A stretch of DNA of 64,000 nucleotides from Nostoc paludosum FACHB-159 (GTDB taxonomy: Bacteria; Cyanobacteriota; Cyanobacteriia; Cyanobacteriales; Nostocaceae), in assembly GCF_014698835.1 (NCBI RefSeq), contig NZ_JACJTU010000007.1, forward strand, positions 124,001-188,000, read 5' to 3'. Position 1 is the stretch's first letter, and each line of letters opens with the position of its first letter. Positions 18,840 through 29,146 of this stretch are shown here, piece after piece. The notes under the pieces were generated by a model. That model was not told where the DNA came from. It saw nothing but the letters and a program-made list of their open reading frames with translations, and searched no databases. The position numbers and the translations under genes are program-made.

Positions 18840-18957
18840 TGGGGGATGGGGCATTGGGCATTGGGCATTGGGAGGTGTGGGAGGTGTGGGAGGATGGGGA
18901 AGAAATCTTTCCCCCACACTCCCCACACTCCCCCATCTCCCCAGTCCCCAGTCCCTT
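18840..18957. repeat. second copy of the GGGAGGTGT/CCCCACACT inverted repeat
   Basis: GGGCATTGGGCATTGGGAGGTGTGGGAGG..., then GGGGAAGAAATCTTTCCCCC and CACTCCCCACACTCCCC. The core of about 55 bp matches the element at 6431-6632. It lies between two convergent genes and could act as a bidirectional terminator. Confidence 0.85.
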
Positions 18958-18960
18958 GTG

Positions 18961-19815
18961 TCATTTACAGTAGTCTTTAGCACTTTGAGTGGAATGGACG
19001 GTTACTTGCGACCATTCTCTAATGACAAATTCGCTTAAACCTACGTGGGGCGATCGCTTGGGGTCAAGTTTTTGCCAATCACTTTGACTTCCCCAATCGT
19101 AAGTATATCCTAGTTGTGTCCACGGGTAATTAATAACGGCGGCTGATGCATTACTTGATGCGTAGCGACTCTTAAATTGCTGGGTAAACCAATCTTGATA
19201 GCTGTTTGAGATTGACTCAAAGGCATTAGTTAAAGGAAATTCCAGTTCTGCCTCATGGTCGGTAATGTTAGGATCTTTACTAGGACGAAATAGCGATCGC
19301 GGTTCTACCCAAAGTTCAACAATATATCTGTTTGCAGTTTTATCTGGGGGTAGACCCAAAACTTGGTTGAGTCGATAGTCTAGAGATGTTTGACTTGTGG
19401 GACTATAGACTTTGCAGAATTTTTGTAGGTCTGGGACAGCAGTAACCCACAAATCGCGGGGTAAAAGCATCGAGTTACCCACATTTTCTGCATATCCACG
19501 AAAACTTGTCCAGGCTACTACTAAAACACGACTCTTGTCCCATTTGAGGTCAGAATTATACCAGACAATGGGAGTTAGGTTTCGATAGATTTCACGAGGT
19601 TCTGCGATTTTTGCATCCTCCACCGCATCCATATAGGCTTGCGGTAAGGGTGGCTCTGGAACACTTCCTGTTGTTGGTTGCGCCACAGATACACAATCAA
19701 CAAATGCTGCGGTAATGCTAGCAATAATAGCAGCATAAGGGAAAATTCGCTTTTTGGGGCGATCGCCAGCCTGAACAAAATTCATTAACAGCATTATCTT
19801 ATTCAGTTTTTTCAT
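18961..19815 (-). CDS. exported protein of unknown function
   Basis: A 284-residue protein. The N-terminus has positive charges (RPKKRIF) followed by a hydrophobic stretch PYAAIIASITAAFVDCVSVAQ, which suggests a signal peptide, possibly with a later start than the one given. The mature part is rich in aromatic residues (IVWYNSDLKWDKSRVLVVAWTS, NRYIVELWVEPRSLFRPS, FVIREWSQVTVHST) and ends in DYCK. Two or three cysteines are present. I do not recognise a family; conserved cyanobacterial proteins of this kind exist without function. It converges with moaE. Confidence 0.65.
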   Translation of the reverse strand: MKKLNKIMLLMNFVQAGDRPKKRIFPYAAIIASITAAFVDCVSVAQPTTGSVPEPPLPQAYMDAVEDAKIAEPREIYRNLTPIVWYNSDLKWDKSRVLVVAWTSFRGYAENVGNSMLLPRDLWVTAVPDLQKFCKVYSPTSQTSLDYRLNQVLGLPPDKTANRYIVELWVEPRSLFRPSKDPNITDHEAELEFPLTNAFESISNSYQDWFTQQFKSRYASSNASAAVINYPWTQLGYTYDWGSQSDWQKLDPKRSPHVGLSEFVIREWSQVTVHSTQSAKDYCK

Positions 19816-19964
19816 TTAGCAGATATTAATTCGATCGCAGATAACCCTCCTGTTTTGCCTAAAAACAACCTCAGGAAGATAGTTCTAGCAACTGGCTCAG
19901 TATTATTACTTGTGAAAATCAAGATCGTCAATAGTCATTTATCACTTGTAATCACTAATGGTCA

Positions 19965-19995
19965 GATCCCCGACTTCTTCAAGAAATCGGGGATC
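19965..19995. repeat. palindrome GATCCCCGACTTCTT-c-AAGAAATCGGGGATC
   Basis: A 31-bp hairpin with 15-base arms (one mismatch), of a kind scattered through Nostocales genomes. It lies in the 360-bp gap 19816-20178, which otherwise shows nothing recognisable. Confidence 0.75.
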
Positions 19996-20178
19996 TATAA
20001 GCCCTCATAACTAATGCGATGAACCACTAGAAACAAATGACAAATGATTATTTATATTTTGTTGCATTTGTTTACATCAACCGCACGGTTTTATTGAGGT
20101 TTGTGAATATTTTGTATTTCTCAAAGGAATATTCCTTTAGACTGAATTTCAATATGAAAAAGCTGGGGATAAATACAA

Positions 20179-20499
20179 ATGCATTCCTTAAATCTCTTCT
20201 GTCACGAATTTGTAGTTGCTGTTTCCTTTGTGGCTTGTATCCTTGGACTAGCTTTACTGTGGGACAGTAAGCAGCACAAAAGTGATATCCAAGAAACAGA
20301 ACAGATTCTGTTTAGAATGAGCTTTTCTTATTGGTTGGTTTATTGTATAGCTTTTGGCATAGAAAAAATAGTTTTACCGGAATGGGAATCTGTGCTGATG
20401 AGTTTAAGAATAACTACCGCTCTGTCATATTTCTTAACTTTTTCTTGCATCGTGAGTCTGCCGCTACACAAATTTGCAGTACACCGTGTCGAGGAATAA
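20179..20499 (+). CDS. small membrane protein, unknown
   Basis: A 106-residue protein with three hydrophobic segments (about residues 10-28, 46-62 and 76-95), predicted to be in the membrane. GGGGAT lies 12 bp upstream of the ATG. The sequence has no motif I recognise. It is less certain than its neighbours because it is short, AT-rich and flanked by repeats. Confidence 0.5.
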   Translation: MHSLNLFCHEFVVAVSFVACILGLALLWDSKQHKSDIQETEQILFRMSFSYWLVYCIAFGIEKIVLPEWESVLMSLRITTALSYFLTFSCIVSLPLHKFAVHRVEE

Positions 20500-20509
20500 A
20501 TATTAAGGT

Positions 20510-20612
20510 ATGGGGCATTGGGTATGGGGCATTGGGCATTGGGCATTGGGCATTGGGCATGGAGATGAAGAAGACATGACCAATAACTAATGACTAATGA
20601 CTAATGACAAAA
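20510..20612. repeat. GGGCATT and CTAATGA tandem repeats
   Basis: GGGGCATTGGGTATGGGGCATTGGGCATTGGGCATTGGGCATT is followed by CCAATAACTAATGACTAATGACTAATGAC. The same unit types recur at 4300-4325, 21325-21420 and 35979-36035. Confidence 0.85.
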
Positions 20613-20615
20613 TTA

Positions 20616-20936
20616 TCATTTCATAGCGATCGCTAATGCCGCTTCCAATTGTTCTTGGGTCAAAATAGTTAAAATAAACACCTCTTGCACCGTTTTACCC
20701 TGCCGTGCGATGACTTTATAGCCTCCGCGAATGGGTACTGAGACACGAAGTTGCATTTTTGGGCAATGACCTTTTACCCGCCCAATTACTCCCGGCGTCA
20801 CAGTTTGAATGCCATCCTGCTGACACAGACGTTCTAAAATCGGGATCAAACCAGAAATGTGTGTCGAGTGATTCCAGACTAGTCTGGCAGTTTTTTGGGA
20901 AGCTGTCCGGTCAGTATCTGCGGTGGGTTTGCCCAT
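20616..20936 (-). CDS. DUF2103 family protein
   Basis: A 106-residue protein with the DUF2103 pattern: LVWNHSTHISGLIPILERL, a middle PGVIGRVKGHCPKMQLRVSVP segment with a Cys/His pair, and GGYKVIARQGKTVQEVFILT. The family has been described as a predicted metal-binding protein; the function is unproven. The gene lies 5 bp after clpS on the same strand, so the two form an operon and a link to proteolysis or N-degron recognition is plausible. Confidence 0.75.
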   Translation of the reverse strand: MGKPTADTDRTASQKTARLVWNHSTHISGLIPILERLCQQDGIQTVTPGVIGRVKGHCPKMQLRVSVPIRGGYKVIARQGKTVQEVFILTILTQEQLEAALAIAMK

Positions 20937-20941
20937 AATGA

Positions 20942-21268
20942 TTAAGCTGCTTCTAGGGGTGCCATTGTCAAACCTGCACGGCGCAGCTGCTGATGATAAA
21001 GTTCCGCAGGTTCTTGGGGTCCAACCCAGACGATCGCTTGACCTTCATAGTGTACCTGATTAGTTAAATCCCAAGCGCGATCGCCGCTCATTCCTGGAAT
21101 ATATTTCATCAAACATTCGGCTACATGTTGGAATGTATTAAAATCGTCGTTTAATACAATCACTTTGTAATTTGGATAAGTTTTACGGACAACTTGATTA
21201 GACCGTTCAGGAGCTACAGTTGGTGCTGTGGCCATCCCGTAAACATTCGCTGAAAGTGTCGTAACCAT
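20942..21268 (-). CDS. clpS: ATP-dependent Clp protease adaptor ClpS
   Basis: A 108-residue adaptor that delivers substrates with N-degrons to the ClpC/ClpA-ClpP protease. The core matches: YKVIVLNDDFNTFQHVAECLMKYIPGMS (Asn40-Asp41-Asp42 in the N-degron pocket), then HYEGQAIVWVGPQEPAELYHQQL. The first 30 residues form the usual flexible tail. First gene of the clpS-DUF2103 operon. Confidence 0.95.
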   Translation of the reverse strand: MVTTLSANVYGMATAPTVAPERSNQVVRKTYPNYKVIVLNDDFNTFQHVAECLMKYIPGMSGDRAWDLTNQVHYEGQAIVWVGPQEPAELYHQQLRRAGLTMAPLEAA

Positions 21269-21462
21269 AACAAAAGTAGGGGACAGGATTTTACAAAACT
21301 ACATTATAAATAACTAGTTTAGTGCATTGTCTGGGCATTGGGCATGGGGAAAGGGAAAGGGGAAAAGGGAAAAGGGGAAAGATTAAATTTATTCCTTTTC
21401 CCTTTAACCTTTAACCTTTTCCCCTGCCTTAAGAGCCTCCCCATCTCCTTCATCCCCAATCC

Positions 21463-24400
21463 CTACCGATACAGCCAAACACGCAAGAGTGAGAGCAATT
21501 GTTCTGTATCTACAGGTTTTGTGATATAATCCGATGCTCCTGCTTCAATGCACTTTTCGCGATCGCCTTGCATGGCTTTGGCGGTGAGTGCAATAATCGG
21601 CAAGGATTGAAAGCGAGTGTTTTGGCGGATTTGACGTGTTGTTTCGTAACCGTCCATTTCTGGCATCATTACGTCCATTAAAACCACATCAATATCTGGT
21701 GTAGTTTCTAACAAGGTAATACCTTCTCTGCCGTTCTCAGCATATAACACCTGGATTTGATAGCGTTCTAACATGCTTGTGAGGGCGAAGATATTCCGCA
21801 TATCGTCGTCTACAATTAGTGCTTTTTTGCCGACGAGTAAGTGGTCTCTGGAATGGAGTTGTTCGAGGATTTGTCGCTTGGGTTCTGGCAAATTTGCTTG
21901 GACTCGGTGCAAGAATAAGGCTGTTTCATCTAAAAGACGTTCGGGCGATCGCACATCTTTTATAATGATTGTCTCTGCAATGCGTCTGAGTTCGGTTTCT
22001 TGAGCTTTGCTAATTTCTCTACCTGTGTAGACAATAATTGGTAGAGATTTACCGCTAGGTAACAGCTTGATTTGCTCGATAAGTTCAAACCCGGTCATGT
22101 CTGGTAGTCCTAAATCGAGGACGAGACAATCAAAATGCTGGGTGCGGATGGCCTCTAAGGCTGCTGCACCGGTGCTAACGGCGGTGGTAGCAACGTCGCT
22201 GTTGCCAATTAACTCCACAATGCTATGGCGTTGGGTGTCGTCGTCTTCCACTACTAGTAGATTTTTCACTTGGCGTTCGACGAAGCCTTTAATTTTGGCT
22301 AACGCTTCCGATATTGTCTCACTAGTTAATGGTTTTTGCAGATATGCGATCGCTCCTAGTTGTAAACCGCGCTGTCTGCCTTCCTCAACGGTCATGATGT
22401 GTACGGGAATGTGACGAGTATTCGGGTCGTGTTTGAGACGATCTAATACTGTCCACCCATCCATTTCTGGCAATCTGATATCTAGTAAAACGGCTGAAGG
22501 TAGAAATTGCTGGGCTAGCATTAAGCCTGTGGTGCCAGTCTGGGCAGTTATTACCTTAAATCCGTGCTGTTGCGCCATATCTAGAAGGATACGGGCAAAA
22601 TTAATGTCATCTTCAACGATTAATAATACGCGATCGCCAGCGTTAATTGTAGTGCGATCGTCATTTATTAGTGGGGACTGGGGAGGTGAAGAAGACGCGG
22701 GGAGGGGGAGACGCTCTGACGCGGAGAAAGAAGACGTAGAGAATCGCTCAAATATTCTCTCTATTTCCCCACGTCGCCGCGTCCCCGTGTCCCCGTGTCC
22801 TATTTCCCCGCGTCCCCGCGTCCCCGTGTCCCCGTGTCCTATTTCCCCGTATCCTCCACCTTGTGGTAAATAGAATGTAAAGGTGCTACCTTCACCGGGT
22901 TTACTGACTAATTTGATTTCACCGCCAAACAAACGGGCAATTTCGCGGCTAATTGATAAGCCTAAGCCGGTGCCGCCGTATTTGCGACTGGTAGAGCCAT
23001 CGGCTTGCTGAAATGCCTCGAAGATGACTTTTTGTTTTTCGAGGGCAATGCCAATACCTGTATCGGTGACTGAGAAGGCAATGACTAACTGGGCGCGATT
23101 TAAGCTTTCGTGGTCGGGACTCCATCCTTGCTGCGCTACTGCAACCTGCAAGCGGACTTCTCCTTGTTCTGTAAATTTAAAAGCGTTGGAAAGGAGATTT
23201 TTCAATACCTGTTGTAAGCGTTTGACATCTGTATAAATGCTCAGGGGCAATTCGGGAAGAAATTCAATTGTAAAACCAAGTCCTTTGCTGTTGGCTATTT
23301 GCCGGAAGGTGCGCTCAATTTGCTCGCCCAATTCTACCAAAAGCATTTGGGTCATTTCAATTGACATGGTTCCAGATTCAATTTTGGCGAGGTCGAGAAT
23401 GTCATTAATTAGCGTCAACAAATCTGTACCTGCTGAGTAAATTGTCTGGCTGTATTCGATTTGTTTGTTGGTGAGGTTGCCATCAATGTTATCTGCTAAT
23501 AGCTTGGCCAAAATTAATAAGCTATTCAACGGTGTCCGCAATTCATGGGACATGTTGGCAAGAAACTCTGATTTGTATTTTGAAGAGAGGGCGAGTTGTT
23601 CGGCTTTTTCTTCCAAAGATGTTCTTGCTTGTTCGATTTCTCGATTTTTGCGCTCGACTTCTTTCTTTTGTTGAGCCAGTAATTCTGCCTTTTCTTCTAA
23701 TTCGGCGTTGGTTTGTTGCAGTTCCTCTTGCTGTCCTTTGAGTAAATCCTCCGAGGCTTTGAGTGATTGGGCTTGCTGTTCTAAGCGTTTGTTGGTTTCC
23801 CTCAGTTCATTTTGCTGGGTTTGTAGTTCTTCAGCCAATGATTGCGACTGTTTGAGTAATTCTTCAGTTCGCATGGAAGCGGCGATGGTGTTGAGAACGA
23901 TCGCTATACTTTCTGTAAGCTGGTCGAAGAATGTCAAGTGAATTTCGCTAAAGCGGCGGAAGGATGCTAATTCTATAACTGCTGTGACTTGTCCTTCAAA
24001 CAGTACGGGTAAGACTACGGCATTTAGTGGCGTCGCTTCTCCTAAACCGGAGCCAATTTTGATGTAGTCAGTCGGCACTTCTGTCAGCAGAATTCGCTCT
24101 TTTTCGAGGGCACATTGTCCCACCAAACCTTCACCCATGTGGAAGCGGTTGGCTAGATGTTTGCGTTCGCGGTAGGCGTAGCTACTAATTAGTTTCAAAT
24201 ACGAGGTATTATTGTCTACGGCGTCCATCAGATAGAATACGCCGTGTTGCGCTCCTACTAACGGTGCGAGTTCTGAGAGAATTAATTTGGATACGGTTTC
24301 TAAGTCTCGCTGACCTTGGAGCATTCGGGTAAATTTAGCGAGGTTAGTTTTCAACCAGTCTTGTTCGGTGTTTTTCTGGGTTGTTTCCCGCAGGTTGGCA

Positions 24401-27400
24401 ATCATCTGGTTGATGTTGTCTTTGAGGATGGCAACTTCCCCTAATGCTTCCACGGCGATGGAACGAGTGAGATCGCCTTTAGTTACAGCTGTAGCAACTT
24501 CCGCGATCGCTCGCAACTGGGTTGTCAGTGTAGCAGCGAGTTCGTTGACGTTATCGGTCAAGTCTTTCCAAGTTCCAGCCGCCCCAGGTACTCTTGCTTG
24601 TCCGCCTAATTTTCCTTCGATTCCCACTTCCCGCGCCACGGTAGTCACCTGGTTGGCAAAGGTGGCTAGGGTATCAATCATTTCGTTGATGGTTTCTGCC
24701 AAAGTTTCAATTTCGCCCTTGGCATCTAGCATGAGTTTGCGTTTCAAGTCGCCGTTCGCAACTGCCGTCACAACTCTAGCAATACCCCGCACCTGTGCCG
24801 TTAAGTTCCCCGCCATCGAGTTTACGTTGTCGGTTAAATCTTTCCAGGTACCTGCAACACCCTGCACTTGGGCTTGTCCGCCCAACTTTCCTTCGGTGCC
24901 CACTTCCCGCGCCACCCGCGTTACTTCCGATGCAAAGGAACTGAGTTGATCCACCATTGTATTAGTGGTGTTCTTCAAGTCCAAAATTTCGCCTTTGGCA
25001 TCAACGGTAATTTTCTTGGAGAGGTCACCATTCGCCACCGCCTTGGTAACTTCGGCAATGTTGCGGACTTGTCCGGTGAGGTTCCCCGCCATTGAGTTTA
25101 CGTTGTCCGTTAAATCTTTCCAGGTGCCGGCAACTCCTCTGACGTAGGCTTGCACGCCGAGTTTTCCTTCGGTTCCCACCTCCCGCGCTACCCGCGTTAC
25201 CTCACTGGCAAAGGAATTAAGTTGATCCACCATTGTGTTGATGGTAATCTTCAATTCCAGAATTTCGCCTTTGACATCAACGGTGATTTTCTTGGAAAGG
25301 TCGCCGTTAGCTACCGCCGTTGTCACTTCGGCAATGTTCCGCACCTGGGCCGTCAAGCTTCCCGCCATGAAGTTTACACTGTCGGTTAAGTCCTTCCAAG
25401 TCCCGGCAACTCCTTTAACTTCGGCTTGTACGCCGAGTTTTCCTTCGGTTCCCACTTCCCGCGCCACCCGCGTTACTTCACTGGCAAAGGAATTGAGTTG
25501 ATCTACCATTGTGTTGACGGTGTTTTTCAACTCCAAAATTTCACCTTTGACATCAACGGAAATTTTCTTGGAGAGGTCGCCATTTGCTACGGCGGTGGTG
25601 ACGGCGGCGATGTTTCGCACCTGTGCCGTTAAGCTTCCCGCCATGAAGTTCACGCTGTCGGTTAAGTCTTTCCAGGTGCCAGCCACGCCGCGCACGTCTG
25701 CTTGTACGCCCAGCTTTCCTTCACTACCTACCTCCCGTGCAACCCTTGTAACTTCACTTGCAAAGGAGTTGAGTTGATCCACCATTATATTGATGGTGTT
25801 TTTCAACTCCAAAATTTCACCTTTGACAGCTACAGTAATTTTCTTAGAAAGGTCGCCGTTAGCGATCGCAGTGGCAACTTCCGCAATGTTTCGCACTTGG
25901 TCGGTCAAGTTCCCCGCCATTAAGTTTACATTGTCGGTTAAGTCTTTCCAAGTGCCAGCCACTCCCCGCACTTCGGCTTGCACGCCCAATTTACCTTCGG
26001 TTCCCACTTCCCGCGCCACCCGCGTTACTTCCGATGCAAAGGAACTCAGTTGATCCACCATTGTATTAATAGTGTTTTTCAACTCCAAAATTTCACCCTT
26101 CACATCAACGGTGATTTTCTTGGAAAGGTCGCCATTGGCTACAGCCGTGGTCACGTCGGCAATGTTCCGCACCTGTGCCGTTAAACTGCCTGCCATGAAG
26201 TTCACGCTGTCAGTTAAATCTTTCCAAGTGCCAGCCACACCCCGCACATCTGCTTGCACGCCGAGTTTTCCTTCACTGCCGACCTCACGGGCAACTCGTG
26301 TGACTTCTGATGCAAAGGAACTCAGTTGATCCACCATGATATTGATGGTGTTTTTCAACTCCAGAATTTCCCCTCTGACATCAACGGTGATTTTCTTCGA
26401 CAGGTCACCGCTGGCGATCGCTGTGGCAACTTCGGCAATATTTCGCACCTGTCCGGTGAGGTTACCCGCCATTAAGTTAACGTTGTCCGTTAAGTCTTTC
26501 CAAGTGCCAGCCACTCCCCGCACTTCTGCTTGTACGCCGAGTTTTCCTTCGGTTCCCACCTCCCTAGCAACCCGCGTTACTTCCGAGGCAAAGGAATTCA
26601 ATTGATCCACCATCGTATTAATGGTGTTTTTCAACTCCAGAATTTCGCCTTTGACATCCACAGTGATTTTCTTGGAAAGGTCGCCATTTGCCACCGCCGT
26701 CGTCACTTCGGCAATATTCCGCACCTGTGCCGTCAAGCTTCCCGCCATGAAATTCACGCTATCGGTGAGATCCTTCCAGGTACCCGCTACCCCTCGGACT
26801 TCTGCTTGACCGCCGAGTTTGCCTTCTGCACCCACTTCTCTAGCAACCCGCGTTACTTCCGATGCAAAGGAATTGAGTTGATCCACCATGATGTTAACGG
26901 TGTTTTTCAACTCCAAAATTTCGCCTTTGACGTTGACTGTAATTTTCTTCGACAAGTCGCCATTTGCCACTGCTGTTGTCACTTCGGCAATGTTGCGGAC
27001 TTGGGCGGTTAAATTACCCGCCATTAAGTTAACGTTGTCTGTGAGATCCTTCCAAGTCCCGGCTACTCCTTTAACTTCGGCTTGTACGCCCAACTTTCCT
27101 TCTGTTCCCACCTCGCGGGCAACTCTTGTTACTTCTGATGCAAAGGAATTCAGTTGATCCACCATTGTGTTAACGGTGTTTTTGAGTTCCAGAATTTCGC
27201 CTTTGACATCCACAGTGATTTTTTTGGAGAGGTCACCGTTGGCGATCGCTGTGGCAACTTCCGCAATATTGCGGACTTGTCCGGTAAGATTTCCCGCCAT
27301 CAAGTTCACATTGTCGGTGAGATCCTTCCAAGTGCCAGCCACGCCGCGCACTTGGGCTTGCACGCCGAGTTTACCTTCGGTTCCCACCTCCCTAGCAACC

Positions 27401-27885
27401 CTGGTAACTTCCGAGGCAAAGGAGCCGAGCCGGTCTACCATCGTGTTGACAATATTGGCAGTTTGGAGAAACTCACCTTGGAGAGGTCTGCCTTCAATTT
27501 CTGTAGCGATGGTTTGCGATAAGTCACCATTAGCCACAGCCCGAATTACACGAGTTGTTTCTGCTGTGGGTTGGACTAAATCTGTAATTAAAGTGTTGAC
27601 AGAATCTACACAATCTGACCAAGAACCGCGAACATCTCCTAAAGAGGCGCGATCGCTAATCTTGCCTTCTTTGCCGACGACATTACCAATTCGCTGAAGC
27701 TCCGTCGCCATCCGCTGATTTTGATCGATTATATCATTGAGCGTATCAGCTATTTTCCCAGCTACACCAGTATGGTCTATGGGCATCCGAGTCGAGAAGT
27801 CGCCGTGCTTGACAGCTGTCAGCGTTCTAAGTAGCTGATTTAAATCGAGATTGTCGCTGTCTCTAGTCAACTGTTCGGTCGCCAT
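21463..27885 (-). CDS. giant multi-HAMP hybrid histidine kinase with three receivers
   Basis: A 2140-residue soluble sensor kinase with no transmembrane helix. Order: N-terminal HAMP-type segment (8-150); 11 tandem 92-residue HAMP units beginning at EGKLG (about 155-1115) plus a final, diverged HAMP (to about 1170); GAF (about 1185-1330) with [11 protein letters not shown]; long coiled coil (1350-1435); HisKA with SHELRTPLN, phospho-His near residue 1444; HATPase with [25 protein letters not shown]; a low-complexity linker (about 1679-1735); then three receivers with phospho-acceptor aspartates in [24 protein letters not shown] and [12 protein letters not shown]. The design matches the HAMP-repeat group III kinases (Nik1/Os-1 type) known from fungi and bacteria, which report osmotic or cell-envelope stress, but with about twice their repeat number. 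The signal is unknown. No partner regulator is cotranscribed. Confidence 0.93.
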   Translation of the reverse strand: MATEQLTRDSDNLDLNQLLRTLTAVKHGDFSTRMPIDHTGVAGKIADTLNDIIDQNQRMATELQRIGNVVGKEGKISDRASLGDVRGSWSDCVDSVNTLITDLVQPTAETTRVIRAVANGDLSQTIATEIEGRPLQGEFLQTANIVNTMVDRLGSFASEVTRVAREVGTEGKLGVQAQVRGVAGTWKDLTDNVNLMAGNLTGQVRNIAEVATAIANGDLSKKITVDVKGEILELKNTVNTMVDQLNSFASEVTRVAREVGTEGKLGVQAEVKGVAGTWKDLTDNVNLMAGNLTAQVRNIAEVTTAVANGDLSKKITVNVKGEILELKNTVNIMVDQLNSFASEVTRVAREVGAEGKLGGQAEVRGVAGTWKDLTDSVNFMAGSLTAQVRNIAEVTTAVANGDLSKKITVDVKGEILELKNTINTMVDQLNSFASEVTRVAREVGTEGKLGVQAEVRGVAGTWKDLTDNVNLMAGNLTGQVRNIAEVATAIASGDLSKKITVDVRGEILELKNTINIMVDQLSSFASEVTRVAREVGSEGKLGVQADVRGVAGTWKDLTDSVNFMAGSLTAQVRNIADVTTAVANGDLSKKITVDVKGEILELKNTINTMVDQLSSFASEVTRVAREVGTEGKLGVQAEVRGVAGTWKDLTDNVNLMAGNLTDQVRNIAEVATAIANGDLSKKITVAVKGEILELKNTINIMVDQLNSFASEVTRVAREVGSEGKLGVQADVRGVAGTWKDLTDSVNFMAGSLTAQVRNIAAVTTAVANGDLSKKISVDVKGEILELKNTVNTMVDQLNSFASEVTRVAREVGTEGKLGVQAEVKGVAGTWKDLTDSVNFMAGSLTAQVRNIAEVTTAVANGDLSKKITVDVKGEILELKITINTMVDQLNSFASEVTRVAREVGTEGKLGVQAYVRGVAGTWKDLTDNVNSMAGNLTGQVRNIAEVTKAVANGDLSKKITVDAKGEILDLKNTTNTMVDQLSSFASEVTRVAREVGTEGKLGGQAQVQGVAGTWKDLTDNVNSMAGNLTAQVRGIARVVTAVANGDLKRKLMLDAKGEIETLAETINEMIDTLATFANQVTTVAREVGIEGKLGGQARVPGAAGTWKDLTDNVNELAATLTTQLRAIAEVATAVTKGDLTRSIAVEALGEVAILKDNINQMIANLRETTQKNTEQDWLKTNLAKFTRMLQGQRDLETVSKLILSELAPLVGAQHGVFYLMDAVDNNTSYLKLISSYAYRERKHLANRFHMGEGLVGQCALEKERILLTEVPTDYIKIGSGLGEATPLNAVVLPVLFEGQVTAVIELASFRRFSEIHLTFFDQLTESIAIVLNTIAASMRTEELLKQSQSLAEELQTQQNELRETNKRLEQQAQSLKASEDLLKGQQEELQQTNAELEEKAELLAQQKKEVERKNREIEQARTSLEEKAEQLALSSKYKSEFLANMSHELRTPLNSLLILAKLLADNIDGNLTNKQIEYSQTIYSAGTDLLTLINDILDLAKIESGTMSIEMTQMLLVELGEQIERTFRQIANSKGLGFTIEFLPELPLSIYTDVKRLQQVLKNLLSNAFKFTEQGEVRLQVAVAQQGWSPDHESLNRAQLVIAFSVTDTGIGIALEKQKVIFEAFQQADGSTSRKYGGTGLGLSISREIARLFGGEIKLVSKPGEGSTFTFYLPQGGGYGEIGHGDTGTRGRGEIGHGDTGTRRRGEIERIFERFSTSSFSASERLPLPASSSPPQSPLINDDRTTINAGDRVLLIVEDDINFARILLDMAQQHGFKVITAQTGTTGLMLAQQFLPSAVLLDIRLPEMDGWTVLDRLKHDPNTRHIPVHIMTVEEGRQRGLQLGAIAYLQKPLTSETISEALAKIKGFVERQVKNLLVVEDDDTQRHSIVELIGNSDVATTAVSTGAAALEAIRTQHFDCLVLDLGLPDMTGFELIEQIKLLPSGKSLPIIVYTGREISKAQETELRRIAETIIIKDVRSPERLLDETALFLHRVQANLPEPKRQILEQLHSRDHLLVGKKALIVDDDMRNIFALTSMLERYQIQVLYAENGREGITLLETTPDIDVVLMDVMMPEMDGYETTRQIRQNTRFQSLPIIALTAKAMQGDREKCIEAGASDYITKPVDTEQLLSLLRVWLYR
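22690..22853 (-). repeat. intergenic-type tandem repeat translated inside the kinase
   Basis: Units of CGCGTCCCCGTGTCCCCGTGTCCTATTTCCC are repeated here in the coding frame and give [26 protein letters not shown]. The same words occur in intergenic DNA (GACGCGGGGACACGG at about 15203). The frame stays open and the insert falls between the HATPase and the first receiver. Confidence 0.85.
24535..27430 (-). repeat. 276-bp direct repeats encoding HAMP units
   Basis: About eleven consecutive 276-bp units carry nearly the same codons. The recurring words are [41 protein letters not shown] and GEILELKNT. Identity between units is high enough for recombination to change their number. Confidence 0.9.
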
Positions 27886-28514
27886 AGCCTTATCCTTAAA
27901 CGTGATTCTTGCAGAATTTGTTGTATTTTTTGCACCCGTACCTAGTGTGCCAAGTCAAAAATGTGCTTGTGAGGGCTGGCGAAAGGGAAAAGGTGAAAGA
28001 GAAAGCTATTAAAAATCTTTACCCTTTTCTCCCCATCCTTTACCCCGCCAAGTTTTCTTGGCGAACTACTAATGACAATACTTTTAGGTAACGCTTATCA
28101 AAATAGAGATTAGGGAATAGAAAGTGGATCGAACTAATTGTTATGGGTGCGGGTGTCAGCAGTTGATAAAGACCGCTAACTAAATGGTACTGGCGTTTAT
28201 GTATCTGCCATACCACTTAGCTAATCATAGCTATTCAATCTCTGTTATGGATAATGAGCAAATATTTTCTGTCGGTGGACTCGCAGAGGTACTAAGCACT
28301 GGAGAGCATGATTTATAAACATAATTTGGTATAAGTTCAAATTCGTTAATAAGTCTTTGCGATTCGTTAACGAGTATTTGAACTGGATGAATCCGCCTCT
28401 GAACTCTATTAATGAGTATGTATACCAGGCAACAGGCAACAAAATTGAAAGTCCTTTTATGTCCTAAACTATGCTTCGACTCCTACATTTGATTTTTGCA
28501 AAAATTCCTTACCC

Positions 28515-28542
28515 GTACAGACACGATTAACCACGTCTGTAC
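28515..28542. repeat. palindrome GTACAGAC...GTCTGTAC
   Basis: GTACAGACACGATTAACCACGTCTGTAC is a short hairpin of the same general build as the GTAGAGACG...CGTCTCTAC element at 37045-37073. Confidence 0.65.
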
Positions 28543-28655
28543 TTTCTATAGGAATCATATTTGATTTGGTGAAAAAATCTCAGTAGGGTGTGTTAGCAGC
28601 GCCCTCATCTCCTAACCGCTTCTCCTGTGGGAGAAGGGGAATTAAATCTCTGGCT

Positions 28656-28840
28656 CCCCTCTCCCAAGGGCTACGGTGTACACACAAGTCGAATTACCCC
28701 CCTTAATCCCCCCTTGGAAAGGGGGGAAAAAGAAATCTAGTTCCCTCCCCTTTACAAGGGGAGGGTTAGGGTGGGGTAAAACCAGGATTTATCAACTACT
28801 TCCCACTTGTGCGTACACCGTAGCTTCCAAGGGAGAGGGG
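28656..28840. repeat. 185-bp inverted repeat, possible MITE-like or structured element
   Basis: Left arm CCCCTCTCCCAAGGGCTACG-GTGTACACACAAGT (28656-28689) pairs with right arm ACTTGTGCGTACACCGTAGC-TTCCAAGGGAGAGGGG (28805-28840). Inside lie two smaller hairpins of CCCCCCTT/AAGGGGGG and CCCTCCCC/GGGGAGGG. No transposase is encoded. Confidence 0.7.
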
Positions 28841-29146
28841 CTGGTAGTGAGGGCAAAACCTTGTCACAAAGCAGGTTTCACGTTCAATTGACACCAATGG
28901 CATCAACTCCCCCCTACAAAAGCTCGATGTGTTGCAGAGATTGTTGGCATCGGTATGATTTCAAAAACCAAAGCGGATTACTAGAATTTGTACGCAAATC
29001 CTAATTTTTGGAATAGAAGATTTCTAGTAGTATAGGTGTAATGTTAGCCCTATTAAGTTAAAGCTACGTGAAAAGAGTCAAAATAGAAATATGGAATTTA
29101 TTTTAATTAAAAATAAAGTATCCCAGAGTATATATTAGTGGACAAT

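Larger units (their letters stand above)
27886..29137. other. 1.25-kb intergenic region with nested inverted repeats
   Basis: No believable gene is found between the two divergent giant kinases. The left part holds a GGGAAAAGGTGAAAG stretch. Palindromes lie at 28515-28542 and 28656-28840, and a fragment of the GTAGGGTGTGTTAGC repeat at about 28583. The final 150 bp before the next gene is AT-rich and probably contains its promoter. Confidence 0.6.

Noticed and set aside
24368-27697. Many plus-strand frames opposite the HAMP array
   Set aside because: They repeat with the same 276-bp period and are antisense shadows of the kinase gene.
28245-28442. 65-residue minus-strand frame in the kinase gap
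   Set aside because: No ribosome site, no recognisable features, AT-rich non-coding composition.
28676-28891. 71-residue frame across the nested inverted repeat
   Set aside because: It reads repeat arms and G/C-rich hairpins; no family resemblance.
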